Below are positions 35,962 through 45,897 of a DNA stretch of 64,000 nt, piece by piece. Under the pieces are notes generated by a model that saw nothing but the letters and a program-made list of their open reading frames with translations, was not told the origin of the DNA and ran no database searches. Each line of letters starts with the position of its first letter. Positions within the stretch are counted from its first letter, which is position 1. Origin of the DNA: Candidatus Gastranaerophilales bacterium (GTDB lineage: Bacteria > Cyanobacteriota > Vampirovibrionia > Gastranaerophilales > Gastranaerophilaceae); contig CANQJT010000007.1 in the NCBI GenBank assembly GCA_947624325.1, positions 1-64,000 on the forward strand. The letters run 5' to 3'. The position numbers and the translations under genes were made by a program.

Positions 35962-36943
35962 TATTTTGTTTTTGTTCCCATAAATATGCGGTTTGTATGC
36001 TGTCAAAAAGAGTTTTTTCAGGTGCCCAGCCGAGAATATTTTTTGCTTTTGATGCATTTGCATATAAAATCGGAGGATCTCCTTCTCTTCTTTCGGTTAT
36101 TTCAACATTAATCTGAGTATTTGTAACTTTCTGACAAATATCAAATACTTCTTTTACACTGTTACCGTTTTCCGTACCTATATTAAAAATATCCGATATA
36201 TTATTTTTATTTAAATATTCAAGTGATAATCTGTGTGCATCAGCTAAATCTTCCACATTTACATAATCTCTGATACAAGTACCGTCAGGTGTATTATAAT
36301 CCGTACCGTAAATTTTAAATATTTTGTTTTTATCAGTTACCGCTTTTAATACATTTGGAATTAAATGGGTTTCAGGAGTATGCCATTCACCTGTTCTTAT
36401 TAAAGAATCACAACCTGCAACATTAAAGTATCTTAATATAACAGATTTTAAATTATAAGCACTATCATAATCTTTTAATATTTTTTCAATTGTAAGTTTT
36501 GTATTTCCATAAGGATTTATTGGGTTTTGCGGATGATTTTCATCAAGCGGAAGAATTTTAGGAACTCCGTATGTTGCGCAAGTGGAAGAAAATACTATTT
36601 TTTTTACATTATATTTTATCATTGTGTTTAATAAGTTTAATGTTCCGATAACATTATTTTCATAATATTTTTTAGGATTTTTGCAAGATTCTTCAACGAG
36701 CGAAAATGCGGCAAAATGAATTACTGCATCAATTTTATTTTTTTCAAATAATAGTTCCAAATCTTTAATATTAAGCAAGTCACCTTTTTGAAATTCAATA
36801 TTTCCGATTGTTTTAAGTGCATTAATTGTTTCTATATGTCCTGTTGAAAGATTATCAAAAATTATTATTTTATAATTTCGTTTTAACAAATTAATAACGG
36901 TATGACTGCCTATATAACCTGCCCCTCCGGTAATTAATATCAT
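35954..36943 (-). CDS. galE: UDP-glucose 4-epimerase
   Basis: This 329-residue short-chain dehydrogenase has the NAD motif ITGGAGYIGSHTVINLL, FSSTCATYG, the catalytic YGNTK (YxxxK), ILRYFNVAGCD and DYNTPDGTCIRDYVNVEDLADAH. It interconverts UDP-glucose and UDP-galactose for surface glycans. A GGGGGA ribosome site precedes the ATG. It is divergent from a GT39-like gene. Confidence 0.94.
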   Translation of the reverse strand: MILITGGAGYIGSHTVINLLKRNYKIIIFDNLSTGHIETINALKTIGNIEFQKGDLLNIKDLELLFEKNKIDAVIHFAAFSLVEESCKNPKKYYENNVIGTLNLLNTMIKYNVKKIVFSSTCATYGVPKILPLDENHPQNPINPYGNTKLTIEKILKDYDSAYNLKSVILRYFNVAGCDSLIRTGEWHTPETHLIPNVLKAVTDKNKIFKIYGTDYNTPDGTCIRDYVNVEDLADAHRLSLEYLNKNNISDIFNIGTENGNSVKEVFDICQKVTNTQINVEITERREGDPPILYANASKAKNILGWAPEKTLFDSIQTAYLWEQKQNNA

Positions 36944-37036
36944 ATTCCCCCGATTTCCTTTATTTACTATAATTGTATTCGTATAACTTATTTAATATAA
37001 TTGTAACATAGGATATGAAAATAATGGAATTTTAGT

Positions 37037-38632
37037 ATGAAAAATATAATTTTAAATTATTATTTTAATTTTATTAACTTTATCAAAAACAAATCGGTTT
37101 ATGAATTAATTTTTTATATTATTTTATCTGTTGTTATTATTGTAAATATTTTCATAAGATTTTCATTATGGCTTCGCCAGATTCCTTTTTCATATGATGA
37201 AGAACTGCTTGGAGTGTTTTTTTTCAAAACAAATTATACAGGCTTGTTTAACAGTTTACATTACCTTGTAAAAATACCTCCGATTTGGGGTATTTTAAAT
37301 CAAGCTTTTTTAAATATTTTTGGTCATACTTTTTTAATATACAGACTTGTTTCTTTTATATCGGGAATTATTTCAATACCGTTATTTATAATATTGTGTA
37401 AGGATATATTTAAAAACAAAATTGCTTTTCTTTCAGCAATTATATTTTTTATATATAACCCCACATTACTTTTTTACTCTGTAAATTTCAGACCTTATTC
37501 ATTTGATTTATTAATATCACTTATTTTGATATTACTTTATAAGCACATTTCTTTAAAAGAAATCAGTTTAAAACAAACAATTATATTTTCCGTTTGTGCT
37601 TTTATTATGCAAATATCAAGTTTTTCAGTTATGATAATTCTTCCGTCTGTTATATTTGCTAAAAGTATTCAAGAAAAATATTTTAATCGTAAATGTTTAT
37701 TAATTTTATTTGCATTATTATCAGCATGTATCTATTTGTATTTAATTGATAAAAATTGTTATGATTTTATGTTACTCGGCTGGAAGTATTCTTTTTGGGA
37801 TTTATCTGTAAAATCATTATTTGATTTGTTTAATAATTTATTTAAGTTTATTTTTATTTATCCTAATGATTATCCTAATAATCTTAATTATCTGACTTTT
37901 ATTTTTCTTATAGGCTTTATATATTTATTAAAAGATAACTTTAAATACGGATTATTATTTTTATTTTTTATATTGTTAAATTTATATACTTCTCTGGTAA
38001 AAGTTTATCCTTTAGGGGATAGAGTTTGTTTATATTTGTTTCCGGTAATTTTTATATCATTGTGTAAAATTATTGATATTCAACTTCCTTTATTTGAAAA
38101 GGTTAAAAATTTAGGTTTTATTAAACACAATAAGATTATATTATTAATATTATCTTTAATTTTATCATATGCTTTATTTTCGGTTTCTCATATAAATAAA
38201 TGGAGTATTAAATTAATAAATCCGTTTAATAATTTATTTTTTGAAAATGAAAAAAAGGAATATTATAATTTTTCAAAAACATTTTTAAATAAATATAAAG
38301 AAGGTGAAAAATTAGCAGCTTATATCTATTTAATGGTTAATCTGGATTTTTATAACAATTATTTTAACCTTAATAAAAAACTGGAATATACAGGCGCCTA
38401 TATATTTATAAAAGAAAATGACAATATGCTTTGGGAAGTAAATATTGATAATTTTAAAAAAGCACTCAAAGAAAAAAAAGAATCAAAAGTAAAATACTGG
38501 ATAATATTATCGACAAATGCTTTGGAAGTAAATCCGGATAATGTTAATATCATTGAAAATGAACTTAAAAAAGAAAAGATAAAATATAATAAAAATTCAA
38601 ATGAGTATATACATATGTTTGAAATTTTGTAA
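37037..38632 (+). CDS. Polytopic glycosyltransferase, GT39/ArnT-like
   Basis: This 531-residue protein has about eleven hydrophobic segments and the first-loop acidic pair SYDEELLG typical of the GT-C fold. An extracytoplasmic NFRPYSFDLL loop and a hydrophilic C-terminal domain of about 110 residues follow. GT-C enzymes transfer sugars from polyprenyl-phosphate donors on the outer side of the inner membrane. Its neighbour galE suggests surface glycan work. The acceptor is unknown. Confidence 0.75.
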   Translation: MKNIILNYYFNFINFIKNKSVYELIFYIILSVVIIVNIFIRFSLWLRQIPFSYDEELLGVFFFKTNYTGLFNSLHYLVKIPPIWGILNQAFLNIFGHTFLIYRLVSFISGIISIPLFIILCKDIFKNKIAFLSAIIFFIYNPTLLFYSVNFRPYSFDLLISLILILLYKHISLKEISLKQTIIFSVCAFIMQISSFSVMIILPSVIFAKSIQEKYFNRKCLLILFALLSACIYLYLIDKNCYDFMLLGWKYSFWDLSVKSLFDLFNNLFKFIFIYPNDYPNNLNYLTFIFLIGFIYLLKDNFKYGLLFLFFILLNLYTSLVKVYPLGDRVCLYLFPVIFISLCKIIDIQLPLFEKVKNLGFIKHNKIILLILSLILSYALFSVSHINKWSIKLINPFNNLFFENEKKEYYNFSKTFLNKYKEGEKLAAYIYLMVNLDFYNNYFNLNKKLEYTGAYIFIKENDNMLWEVNIDNFKKALKEKKESKVKYWIILSTNALEVNPDNVNIIENELKKEKIKYNKNSNEYIHMFEIL

Positions 38633-38726
38633 AGAAATGTAAAATGTACAAGTAAATTTATTAAAGTTATTTTTATAAATGTCGATAATCCAAATTATAT
38701 TATGTGAAATAATAAGGAGTATTTTT

Positions 38727-40895
38727 ATGACAGACAGTTATTTAAATAATGTAATAAATGGAAAAGGTTTAACATACGGTCTGGACGGAACAAATTCAAA
38801 GAGCGGAGAAGTAAAAGAAGAGAATAAAGAAGTAAAAAATGAAGAAAAAGCACAAGAAACATCTGAATTTACAGAAGAAGATTTAAAAGAATATAATGAA
38901 GTTTTAAAATCAGTAAGTGATATATTAAATTCTATAGAAACTGATGAATCAAACACAGAAACAACTGAACTATCAGAATTAACAATAAGTGAATTAAAAG
39001 ATAAAATAGATAAATTAACAAGTCAAATATCTTCATATGATTCTGCTGTTTTGTCATTAGATACATTATTGGAAGCAAAAGATGCGCTGTTAACAGAAAA
39101 AGAAAAGATACTAAAACAAAGAAAAGAAGAATATGATGAAATAGAAGAAGAATTAAAAGAAGAAGAAAAAGAATTAGATAAAAAAGACGATGAAATAAAT
39201 AAGAAATTTAGTGCAATACAAGAACAACAAAAAATAGTAGAATCAATAACTAAAGGTGACAAAATAGATGAAAGCAAATTAAAGTCGGTATGTTCAGCAA
39301 TTTCGTCATTGTATTCCGACATGAGTGAATTATTAAATACTAAAAATGAAATAGAAAAAAGTATAGACTCATTAAATACAAAATTAGCTTATAAATATAA
39401 AGAAGTGGTATTAGCTAAAAGCGAAGTAGTATCTACTTCCAATTTAATAAAAGGGATTAACACACAAAAGACTAATATTGAGACACAGAAGAGCCAAACG
39501 AATACAGAACTCAATACAGTCAGAGAAGAGTATAATTCTAAAGTTGAGGCGGATAATAATACTTCAGCTTCAACAACTGTCAATCAAAATAACTTAAGTA
39601 GTTCAGCTGGTATAACAACTGTCAATCAAAATAACTCAAGTAGTTCAGTAAATGGTATAACTTCAGTTCTTGCAAATCAAGAAGTTCAATTATGTGAAAA
39701 TATGACTACTCAAGATTTAATAAATCTTTTATCACCGGCAGAACAGGAATATATAAAAGATATAAATTTATCTGAAAAATTATGTGACGGTTCGCCACGA
39801 TACGTCTTTGCTACAGGTAAAGAGGATAATCAGTATCACGTCTACGATTTAGCAACAAGCAATGGACCTTCTATTGTTAGACAAAAGGAAAATATACATA
39901 TACCGGTATTGTCACGAGAAGATATAAGACAATTAGGTAGTAGTATAGATTATAATGCTCTTCTAGTTCAAGCTTATAGCAACAGTGCTATTGCATTTGG
40001 TAACGGATTTATTTTTAACTTTACCCAAGGTGAAAGAATATGTTACTATGCTGACGATTGTGACGTAGTAAACTCTTTTAAAGCTTGTTATTGTACTCAG
40101 TCCCCATTATCATTAGATATTGACGGTAATGGAGTAAATACTTCTGATGAAATTATAGATTATGATATTGATGGTGACGGTAAAACAGATAAAATCTATA
40201 ATTCTGCGGATGCTGTATTGGTATTTGATAAAGATGGCGACGGAATATCAGGTAAAGACGGTTCCGAATGCTTCGGAAATAACACCGATATCGACGGCGA
40301 CGGCAAAAAAGACGGCTATGCAAACGGATTTGAGGCATTAAAAGCATTAGCTAAAGAAAATAACCTGATAAACGGAAAAGATGATAACGTTTTAGATCAA
40401 AATGATTTGGATTTCTTAGAAAATAAATTCGGTCTAAAACTAAAACTTAACGGATATAATTCGGAAGCAGTATCTTTAAAAGATGCAGGAATAACCGAAA
40501 TTAATCTTGCCCAGACAGATGAAACCGAAATGATTGATAACTTTGACGGATTAGGTAATCAGTTAATGAAACAACAAGGTGCAACATTCAAAATAAACGG
40601 CGAGACGAGAGAGTATGCTGATATATGGCATAAAAAGCTGGATGAAGACATTGAAAATGCAAAAAATGTATTTGAAGGTAATTCATTAAGCTTTGATATA
40701 TCAAGTGATTATTCTGATTTATTATTACAGAAGGCTACGAGGTCACATAGTGGTACTCAGCAGGCTATATTAAATAATAATAAAGAGTATGAACTTACAA
40801 TGAATAGAATTCAAAATATATTTGAAGATTACAGACTGACAGAAGAAGAAGAAAAAGAAGAAGAAGAAAAAGAAAATACTTCTGTTGAAGAGTAA
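38727..40895 (+). CDS. Large coiled-coil protein with C-terminal calcium-binding repeats
   Basis: The ATG at 38727 follows AAGGAG and gives 722 residues; the longer frame upstream has no such site. Residues about 35-270 form Glu/Lys-rich coiled coil. A Ser/Thr/Asn linker with a repeated TTVNQNN-SSS unit follows near 280-315. Residues about 470-545 hold several DxDxDG loops (DIDGNGVNTSDE, DIDGDGKTDK, DKDGDGISGKDG, DIDGDGKKDG), like EF-hand or dockerin calcium sites. The tail is acidic. No signal peptide is seen. It resembles large secreted surface or effector-type proteins, but no family is recognised. Confidence 0.65.
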   Translation: MTDSYLNNVINGKGLTYGLDGTNSKSGEVKEENKEVKNEEKAQETSEFTEEDLKEYNEVLKSVSDILNSIETDESNTETTELSELTISELKDKIDKLTSQISSYDSAVLSLDTLLEAKDALLTEKEKILKQRKEEYDEIEEELKEEEKELDKKDDEINKKFSAIQEQQKIVESITKGDKIDESKLKSVCSAISSLYSDMSELLNTKNEIEKSIDSLNTKLAYKYKEVVLAKSEVVSTSNLIKGINTQKTNIETQKSQTNTELNTVREEYNSKVEADNNTSASTTVNQNNLSSSAGITTVNQNNSSSSVNGITSVLANQEVQLCENMTTQDLINLLSPAEQEYIKDINLSEKLCDGSPRYVFATGKEDNQYHVYDLATSNGPSIVRQKENIHIPVLSREDIRQLGSSIDYNALLVQAYSNSAIAFGNGFIFNFTQGERICYYADDCDVVNSFKACYCTQSPLSLDIDGNGVNTSDEIIDYDIDGDGKTDKIYNSADAVLVFDKDGDGISGKDGSECFGNNTDIDGDGKKDGYANGFEALKALAKENNLINGKDDNVLDQNDLDFLENKFGLKLKLNGYNSEAVSLKDAGITEINLAQTDETEMIDNFDGLGNQLMKQQGATFKINGETREYADIWHKKLDEDIENAKNVFEGNSLSFDISSDYSDLLLQKATRSHSGTQQAILNNNKEYELTMNRIQNIFEDYRLTEEEEKEEEEKENTSVEE

Positions 40896-40896
40896 G

Positions 40897-41562
40897 TTAA
40901 AACTTTATTTTTTCAATGATAGTATTTGCAAGTATGGTATCTCCCATTTCATTTAAATGAACACCATCTGTTGTAAATATATGGTCTTCTTCCGGATTTT
41001 TTCCCGATTTCTTTAATGCCTTCTTAAATGCAGAATTAATATCTATTAATTGAATATGATTATTTTTTGCTAATTCAAAAAGAGCGAGGTTATAATCTGT
41101 TGTTATATTATTAATTTGAAAATAATTTTTTTCTGTTGTTGTAATAGTAAGCAGAACGACTTTTATATTATTTTTTAATGCTTTTTCAATAATTTTGTTC
41201 ATATTTAATTTATATTGAGAAGCACCGCCTTCCAGTCGTCCCGTATCATTTATACCGCACATAATTAACAAAATGTCAGGATGTTTCGCTATAATATCAT
41301 TATCCATTCTTTCCAGTAAATCTTTTGTTGTATTTCCGCATATTCCTGCAGGAATTACAATCAAGTTTTTTCCTTTTTTTTGAAGTCCCGTAACAGTTTG
41401 TCTTACGTATCCGTTTGTATTTTTCCAGCCTAATTCGGTTATAGAATCACCAAAAAAAGCTATTTTAACCGGATTTTCATTTTTTGCATATCCTTTTGAT
41501 AAAACAAAAATACCTGTAAAAACAAAAATCAGAATTATTATTTTTATTAATATTTTTTTCAT
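40897..41562 (-). CDS. Exported SGNH/GDSL hydrolase
   Basis: This 221-residue protein starts with a signal peptide (ILIKIIILIFVFTGIFVLSKGYA). It contains the four SGNH blocks: AFFGDSITELGW (Ser), AGICGNTTKDLL (Gly), MCGINDTG (Asn) and TTDGVHLNEMG (Asp, His). It is probably a periplasmic esterase or lysophospholipase-like enzyme acting on lipids or acylated glycans. It converges with the calcium-repeat gene, 1 nt apart. Confidence 0.87.
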   Translation of the reverse strand: MKKILIKIIILIFVFTGIFVLSKGYAKNENPVKIAFFGDSITELGWKNTNGYVRQTVTGLQKKGKNLIVIPAGICGNTTKDLLERMDNDIIAKHPDILLIMCGINDTGRLEGGASQYKLNMNKIIEKALKNNIKVVLLTITTTEKNYFQINNITTDYNLALFELAKNNHIQLIDINSAFKKALKKSGKNPEEDHIFTTDGVHLNEMGDTILANTIIEKIKF

Positions 41563-41617
41563 TTCAACTCCGATTTATCTGCTCCGGATAATAATTATAC
41601 AAAATTTTTATAATAAA

Positions 41618-41650
41618 TAAAAGGAGTAAATATATAATTTACTCCTTTTG
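41618..41650. terminator. Bidirectional intrinsic terminator
   Basis: AAGGAGTAAAT and ATTTACTCCTT form an 11-bp stem with A's before and T's after. It lies between the SGNH gene promoter region and the short minus-strand gene at 41654, which it terminates. Confidence 0.8.
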
Positions 41651-41653
41651 TTT

Positions 41654-41761
41654 TTAACCTTCACTTACTTGGGAAGCTTCTTCTTTTTTATGTTTTTTTA
41701 TAAGTTTTGCAATGCCGATTCCTATACCAACCATTGCACCAAGCATAAATAATTTATTCAT
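41654..41761 (-). CDS. 35-residue Gly-rich single-helix membrane protein
   Basis: A short frame (ATG at 41761) encodes MNKLFMLGAMVGIGIGIAKL followed by a Lys-rich stretch and EEASQVSEG. The ribosome site GAGAGGG lies 6 nt upstream and a terminator follows directly, so this is a good candidate for a real small gene. The Gly-zipper helix (GAMVGIGIGIAKL) suggests a membrane peptide. Type I toxin-like peptides and small envelope proteins both look like this. No antisense RNA is evident. Confidence 0.7.
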   Translation of the reverse strand: MNKLFMLGAMVGIGIGIAKLIKKHKKEEASQVSEG

Positions 41762-41909
41762 TTTATTCCCTCTCTTTTTTAACTTTGTTATCTTAAATGT
41801 AATTAATAAATTTTTCTATGTTCTTGCCGATATATTAATGACCTGTTTTTATACGTTAAAAACTTGAAATGATGTCAATTTGTATTATCATAATAAAAAG
41901 AGGGTTAGT

Positions 41910-43196
41910 GTGAGTTTTTCTTTTATTCATATTTCTGATATTCATTTAGGACGACCGTTTTCAGGGTTATCTGAATATTCTTCCGACAGTAAAACGGATG
42001 AAATTTATAAAACCGCAATAAATCGGGCTTTTAATAATTTTATTGATTTTGCCATAGAAAAAAAAGTTGATTTTATCTTAATCAGCGGAGATACTTTTGA
42101 TTCAAACGAGCAAGATTTTGACTCTAAACTTATTTTAAAAAACGGGTTAAAAAAACTTGAAAATGAAGGTATAAAAGTTTTTTTAATTGCCGGCAATCAT
42201 GACTGTTTAGCTTCTTATAATAAAAATACGTTTGATTTTAATGAAAACTCAGATATAAAAATTGTAGGATTAAACAGTAATTTTAATGATAAATTTATTG
42301 TAAACGACAAGGAAGGTAACAAAACAGCAGTTATTCATGCATTAAGTTTCAGGGAAAATTCTTTTAATGAAAATCCTTGTAAATACTTTAAAACCCCCGA
42401 AGTCGAAGAAAAAAGTTTATTTAATATCGGACTTGTCCACTGCGATTTAAACGGACAAAAGGACAGTCCCTATGCGCCTTGCAGTTATGCGGATTTAGAA
42501 GAATTAAATTATGATTATTTTGCTTTAGGCCACATTCATATTCCTTCTAAAACAGGTAAAATTCAGTATGCAGGTACTCTTCAGGGCAGGAATACAAAAG
42601 AAACAGGCGCTCACGGAATTAAATATATTAAAGTCGAAAATGGGAAAATATCCGAAGACATATTTATTCCTATGGATGTTATAAGGTATGAAGATATTGA
42701 TATTGATTTATCCAATACTGCAGATATAACCGCCTCAGCCAATTTAATTAATGATAATATTACGGATTTAATTAGCAAAAACGAAAATCAAACCTGCGAA
42801 TTATTTTTGGTAAGAGTTAATTTAACGGGGTGTGTTAAATATTTTGATGAAATAAATAATGAATTTTTTATGGGGATAATTGATTTTATTAAACAAGAAT
42901 CACATTCAAAATGTTATATTTCGCAAATAATAAATAATACTCAAGTTTTAGCTGATATTGAAACAATTAAATCTGATGAGGGTATTGCAGGCGGAATTTA
43001 TAATAAAATTCAAGATGAAAATTTTGTTAACGAAGTTTATAATACAGAATCAGAGTCGATAGATAAACTAATTAAAGCTTGTGATTTTAATGATGAAGAA
43101 TATCAATTATTTAAATCAGAAATAATTAATCAAACAAAAGAATCCTGTATTAATTTATGCGGATTAATATGCGCTGATGAAACGGAAGGCAGTTAA
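41910..43196 (+). CDS. YhaO/SbcD-like metallophosphoesterase nuclease subunit
   Basis: The GTG at 41910 follows AGAGGG and gives 428 residues. Metallophosphoesterase motifs are complete: FIHISDIHLGRPFSGL, FILISGDTFDS, VFLIAGNHDCL, GLVHCDLNG and YFALGHIH. With the SMC-like ATPase starting 2 nt later (stop TAA, A, ATG) it forms an SbcCD/Mre11-Rad50-type pair, closest in layout to Bacillus YhaO-YhaN. Such pairs process DNA ends or hairpins. That is notable in a genome with many strong palindromes. Confidence 0.87.
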   Translation: MSFSFIHISDIHLGRPFSGLSEYSSDSKTDEIYKTAINRAFNNFIDFAIEKKVDFILISGDTFDSNEQDFDSKLILKNGLKKLENEGIKVFLIAGNHDCLASYNKNTFDFNENSDIKIVGLNSNFNDKFIVNDKEGNKTAVIHALSFRENSFNENPCKYFKTPEVEEKSLFNIGLVHCDLNGQKDSPYAPCSYADLEELNYDYFALGHIHIPSKTGKIQYAGTLQGRNTKETGAHGIKYIKVENGKISEDIFIPMDVIRYEDIDIDLSNTADITASANLINDNITDLISKNENQTCELFLVRVNLTGCVKYFDEINNEFFMGIIDFIKQESHSKCYISQIINNTQVLADIETIKSDEGIAGGIYNKIQDENFVNEVYNTESESIDKLIKACDFNDEEYQLFKSEIINQTKESCINLCGLICADETEGS

Positions 43197-43197
43197 T

Positions 43198-45867
43198 ATG
43201 GGGAAATTTATAATAACTAATATATTAATTGATAAAAGCTCCAAGGATATTAACACCGGAATTAAATATGATTTTACACAAGGTTTGAATGTTATTTATG
43301 GTGAAAATGAAGCCGGTAAATCATCTTTAATGAAATTTATAAAGGAAGGGTTTTTTAAACAAAAAGGTTTAGACTCGGGTAAAATTTGGTTTCAAATTAA
43401 TAAAAACGAAAAATCATTTTCATATAGAGCTGATATTAATACGGCAAAGCCTTTAGAGCAAAGGTGCAAAATATATAATTCCGATGAAAATATTGAATGT
43501 CCCAAAGATATTATTGATAATGAAATTAATAAAACATATTTTGAACAAGGTTTTTATATAAATCTTGATGATTTAATGAAAATTCAAAATAAATCGGTAT
43601 CGGAACTTGTTGATTTAATAAAAGATCCATACAGCGACAAAATTAAAAATTATTCGGATAAAATTGAAGATAATATACAGCAGATTATTGGCAAAGACGG
43701 AAAATTAAAAAAAGATTTTAAGGATATTGCTAATCATATTAATGAATTAAATAATAAAATTATTGAACTTTCCCAAAGGGAAAATCAATATAATACTTGT
43801 CTTAAAAATATAGAAAATTTAAATAACGAATTTGAAACAATTACTAAAAAAGAAGAATATATTTCAGTTTTGGAAAATTTAAAAAATGATTATTCCTCAT
43901 TGGAAGACAAAACAGAACAATTAAAAAAATTAAAATCCGAATTTAATCAAAAATTATTTGAAGCACAAAAAAATATATCCGAAATTTTTGAAAACTCAGG
44001 CATCTTTTATTCTAACCAAAAACTCATTGAAAGAAATAATCAAAAGCTGGAAGAAACTGAAAATAATATAAAATCCGAAAAAGATAAATTAATCTCAAAT
44101 TATCAATTATCTTTAGATGATGAAACTCTTATAAATTTTGTAATAATTGAAGATAATATCTTTAAACTTAAAAACATTATAAAAGAAATTTCAGAATTAA
44201 AAGCCGAAATAAAAACAACAGAAAGCAGACTTGAAGATATTGAAAATGAAATCTTAAAAACCGATATCAGATATAAATCATTTGTAAAAGATTATTTAAA
44301 TAGCGATTTAAATTATATAAAAACCCTATCAAACGATATTGAAAAAGGTTTAGAGGAATATTATGCACTTGGTGCTGAAATAAATAACGACGAGAAAAAT
44401 TTAAAAGAATTATATAATATTGCAGGCGGAAAAAATATATTAATTTACGGAATTATCATATTCCTTATAATTTCAGGGTTAATTATAAGTGCATATAATA
44501 AACTTGAACTGCCTTCAATAATTTTAGCAGTTACAGCATTTACTGCCTCCGTTATATTCGGATATATTTTGTATTCGGGTAATAATAAACAAAAGAAGTC
44601 ACAAATAATAAATAAAAAAAATGCACTTGAAAAACTTTTGGCTGACTTAAAAGATAAAGCAATAAACTTTGATAAGAATTTTCTTTCAAATTCAAATGAT
44701 TATTCTCTTCATATAAAACTTAATAATCTTAATCAACACCTTAAGGAAATTATAAAAAATAATTCCGATAAAGAGCAGGCAGCAGCAAAGAAAAATATTA
44801 TAAGCACTAAACTAAAAGAGCTTGGCGAAAAACTTCAAAATTTAAATAATGAAGCAGATTTATATACAGATAAAACAATTTCTCAAAACAGATTAAATCC
44901 CGAAAATTATATTGAAGTTATTGATATAATAAGGAATTTAAAAAAAGAACTTGCGGAAAACGAAAATCTGTTAAAAGAAATAAAGGAAGCTGAAAATACA
45001 AATAATAATATAGTTAATAATATAAAGAATTTTACGGATAATACCGAATTAATCCTAAAATATACGGGTGATATGAAAATCTTTACCGAAAAATTGGATG
45101 AAGTATCAACAAAAAATTCTGCATTAAAAAAAGATATAGAAATACAAGAAACCTCCATTAATGAATTAAAAGAAAAAATTCAAACTCAAGAAGATAAAAA
45201 ATTAAAATTTGAAGCGGAAACATCATTTAAAATCGATTTAAATGAAACGGAAACTCAAAAAGAAATTTTAAATAAAGCTAAAGATGATATTTTAACAACA
45301 TTAAAATCAGCTGAATATCAAAAGCAAGACCTTGAAAAATTAGGGAATATGAATGATATAAAATCTCAAAAAAGAATTTTTATTGATAAATACAGAAACG
45401 CAATTAAAAGTTTATTGATAAATAAAATGCAGGCAAATATTATATCTTCAGCAAAAAAAGATTTTGATAAAACACAGCCTGATTTAGTGAATGCTCAAAA
45501 ATATTTATTTGAATTAACAAATAAAAAGTATAATAAAATAAATTTGGAATTACAGGAAATAGAGACAACTGAAGGTAAAGTAAAAAAATGGGATGAACTT
45601 TCAAGGGGTACAAAAGAACAGTTGTATCTGGCTTTAAGGTTAGGTTTTGCTTCAAATTATTCAAAGGATAAAATAACATTAATTCCGAACGGCAAATCGG
45701 ATTTACCTTTAATTATAGATGATGCTTTTGTTAACTTTGATATTAATCGAACAAAAAATACTTTAAAATGTCTTGAAGAATTTTCTAAGACAAATCAGGT
45801 GTTGTATTTTACCTGTCATAAACCTCCCGAAAGTGAAAATCTTAAATATAACAAAATAAATCTTTAA
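43198..45867 (+). CDS. YhaN/SbcC-like SMC-family ATPase
   Basis: The ATG at 43198 follows GGAAGG and gives 889 residues. The N-terminal Walker A is GENEAGKSSLMKF. The middle is coiled coil interrupted near residue 415-465 by two hydrophobic helices (ILIYGIIIFLIISGLIISAY and IILAVTAFTASVIFGYILY), as in the YhaN subgroup rather than soluble SbcC. The C-terminal signature is LSRGTKEQLYLALRLGFA and Walker B is PLIIDDAFVNFD. It would partner the preceding nuclease subunit, probably at the membrane. Confidence 0.87.
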   Translation: MGKFIITNILIDKSSKDINTGIKYDFTQGLNVIYGENEAGKSSLMKFIKEGFFKQKGLDSGKIWFQINKNEKSFSYRADINTAKPLEQRCKIYNSDENIECPKDIIDNEINKTYFEQGFYINLDDLMKIQNKSVSELVDLIKDPYSDKIKNYSDKIEDNIQQIIGKDGKLKKDFKDIANHINELNNKIIELSQRENQYNTCLKNIENLNNEFETITKKEEYISVLENLKNDYSSLEDKTEQLKKLKSEFNQKLFEAQKNISEIFENSGIFYSNQKLIERNNQKLEETENNIKSEKDKLISNYQLSLDDETLINFVIIEDNIFKLKNIIKEISELKAEIKTTESRLEDIENEILKTDIRYKSFVKDYLNSDLNYIKTLSNDIEKGLEEYYALGAEINNDEKNLKELYNIAGGKNILIYGIIIFLIISGLIISAYNKLELPSIILAVTAFTASVIFGYILYSGNNKQKKSQIINKKNALEKLLADLKDKAINFDKNFLSNSNDYSLHIKLNNLNQHLKEIIKNNSDKEQAAAKKNIISTKLKELGEKLQNLNNEADLYTDKTISQNRLNPENYIEVIDIIRNLKKELAENENLLKEIKEAENTNNNIVNNIKNFTDNTELILKYTGDMKIFTEKLDEVSTKNSALKKDIEIQETSINELKEKIQTQEDKKLKFEAETSFKIDLNETETQKEILNKAKDDILTTLKSAEYQKQDLEKLGNMNDIKSQKRIFIDKYRNAIKSLLINKMQANIISSAKKDFDKTQPDLVNAQKYLFELTNKKYNKINLELQEIETTEGKVKKWDELSRGTKEQLYLALRLGFASNYSKDKITLIPNGKSDLPLIIDDAFVNFDINRTKNTLKCLEEFSKTNQVLYFTCHKPPESENLKYNKINL

Positions 45868-45897
45868 ATAAGATTAAGTTTGAATTATATTTAAATT

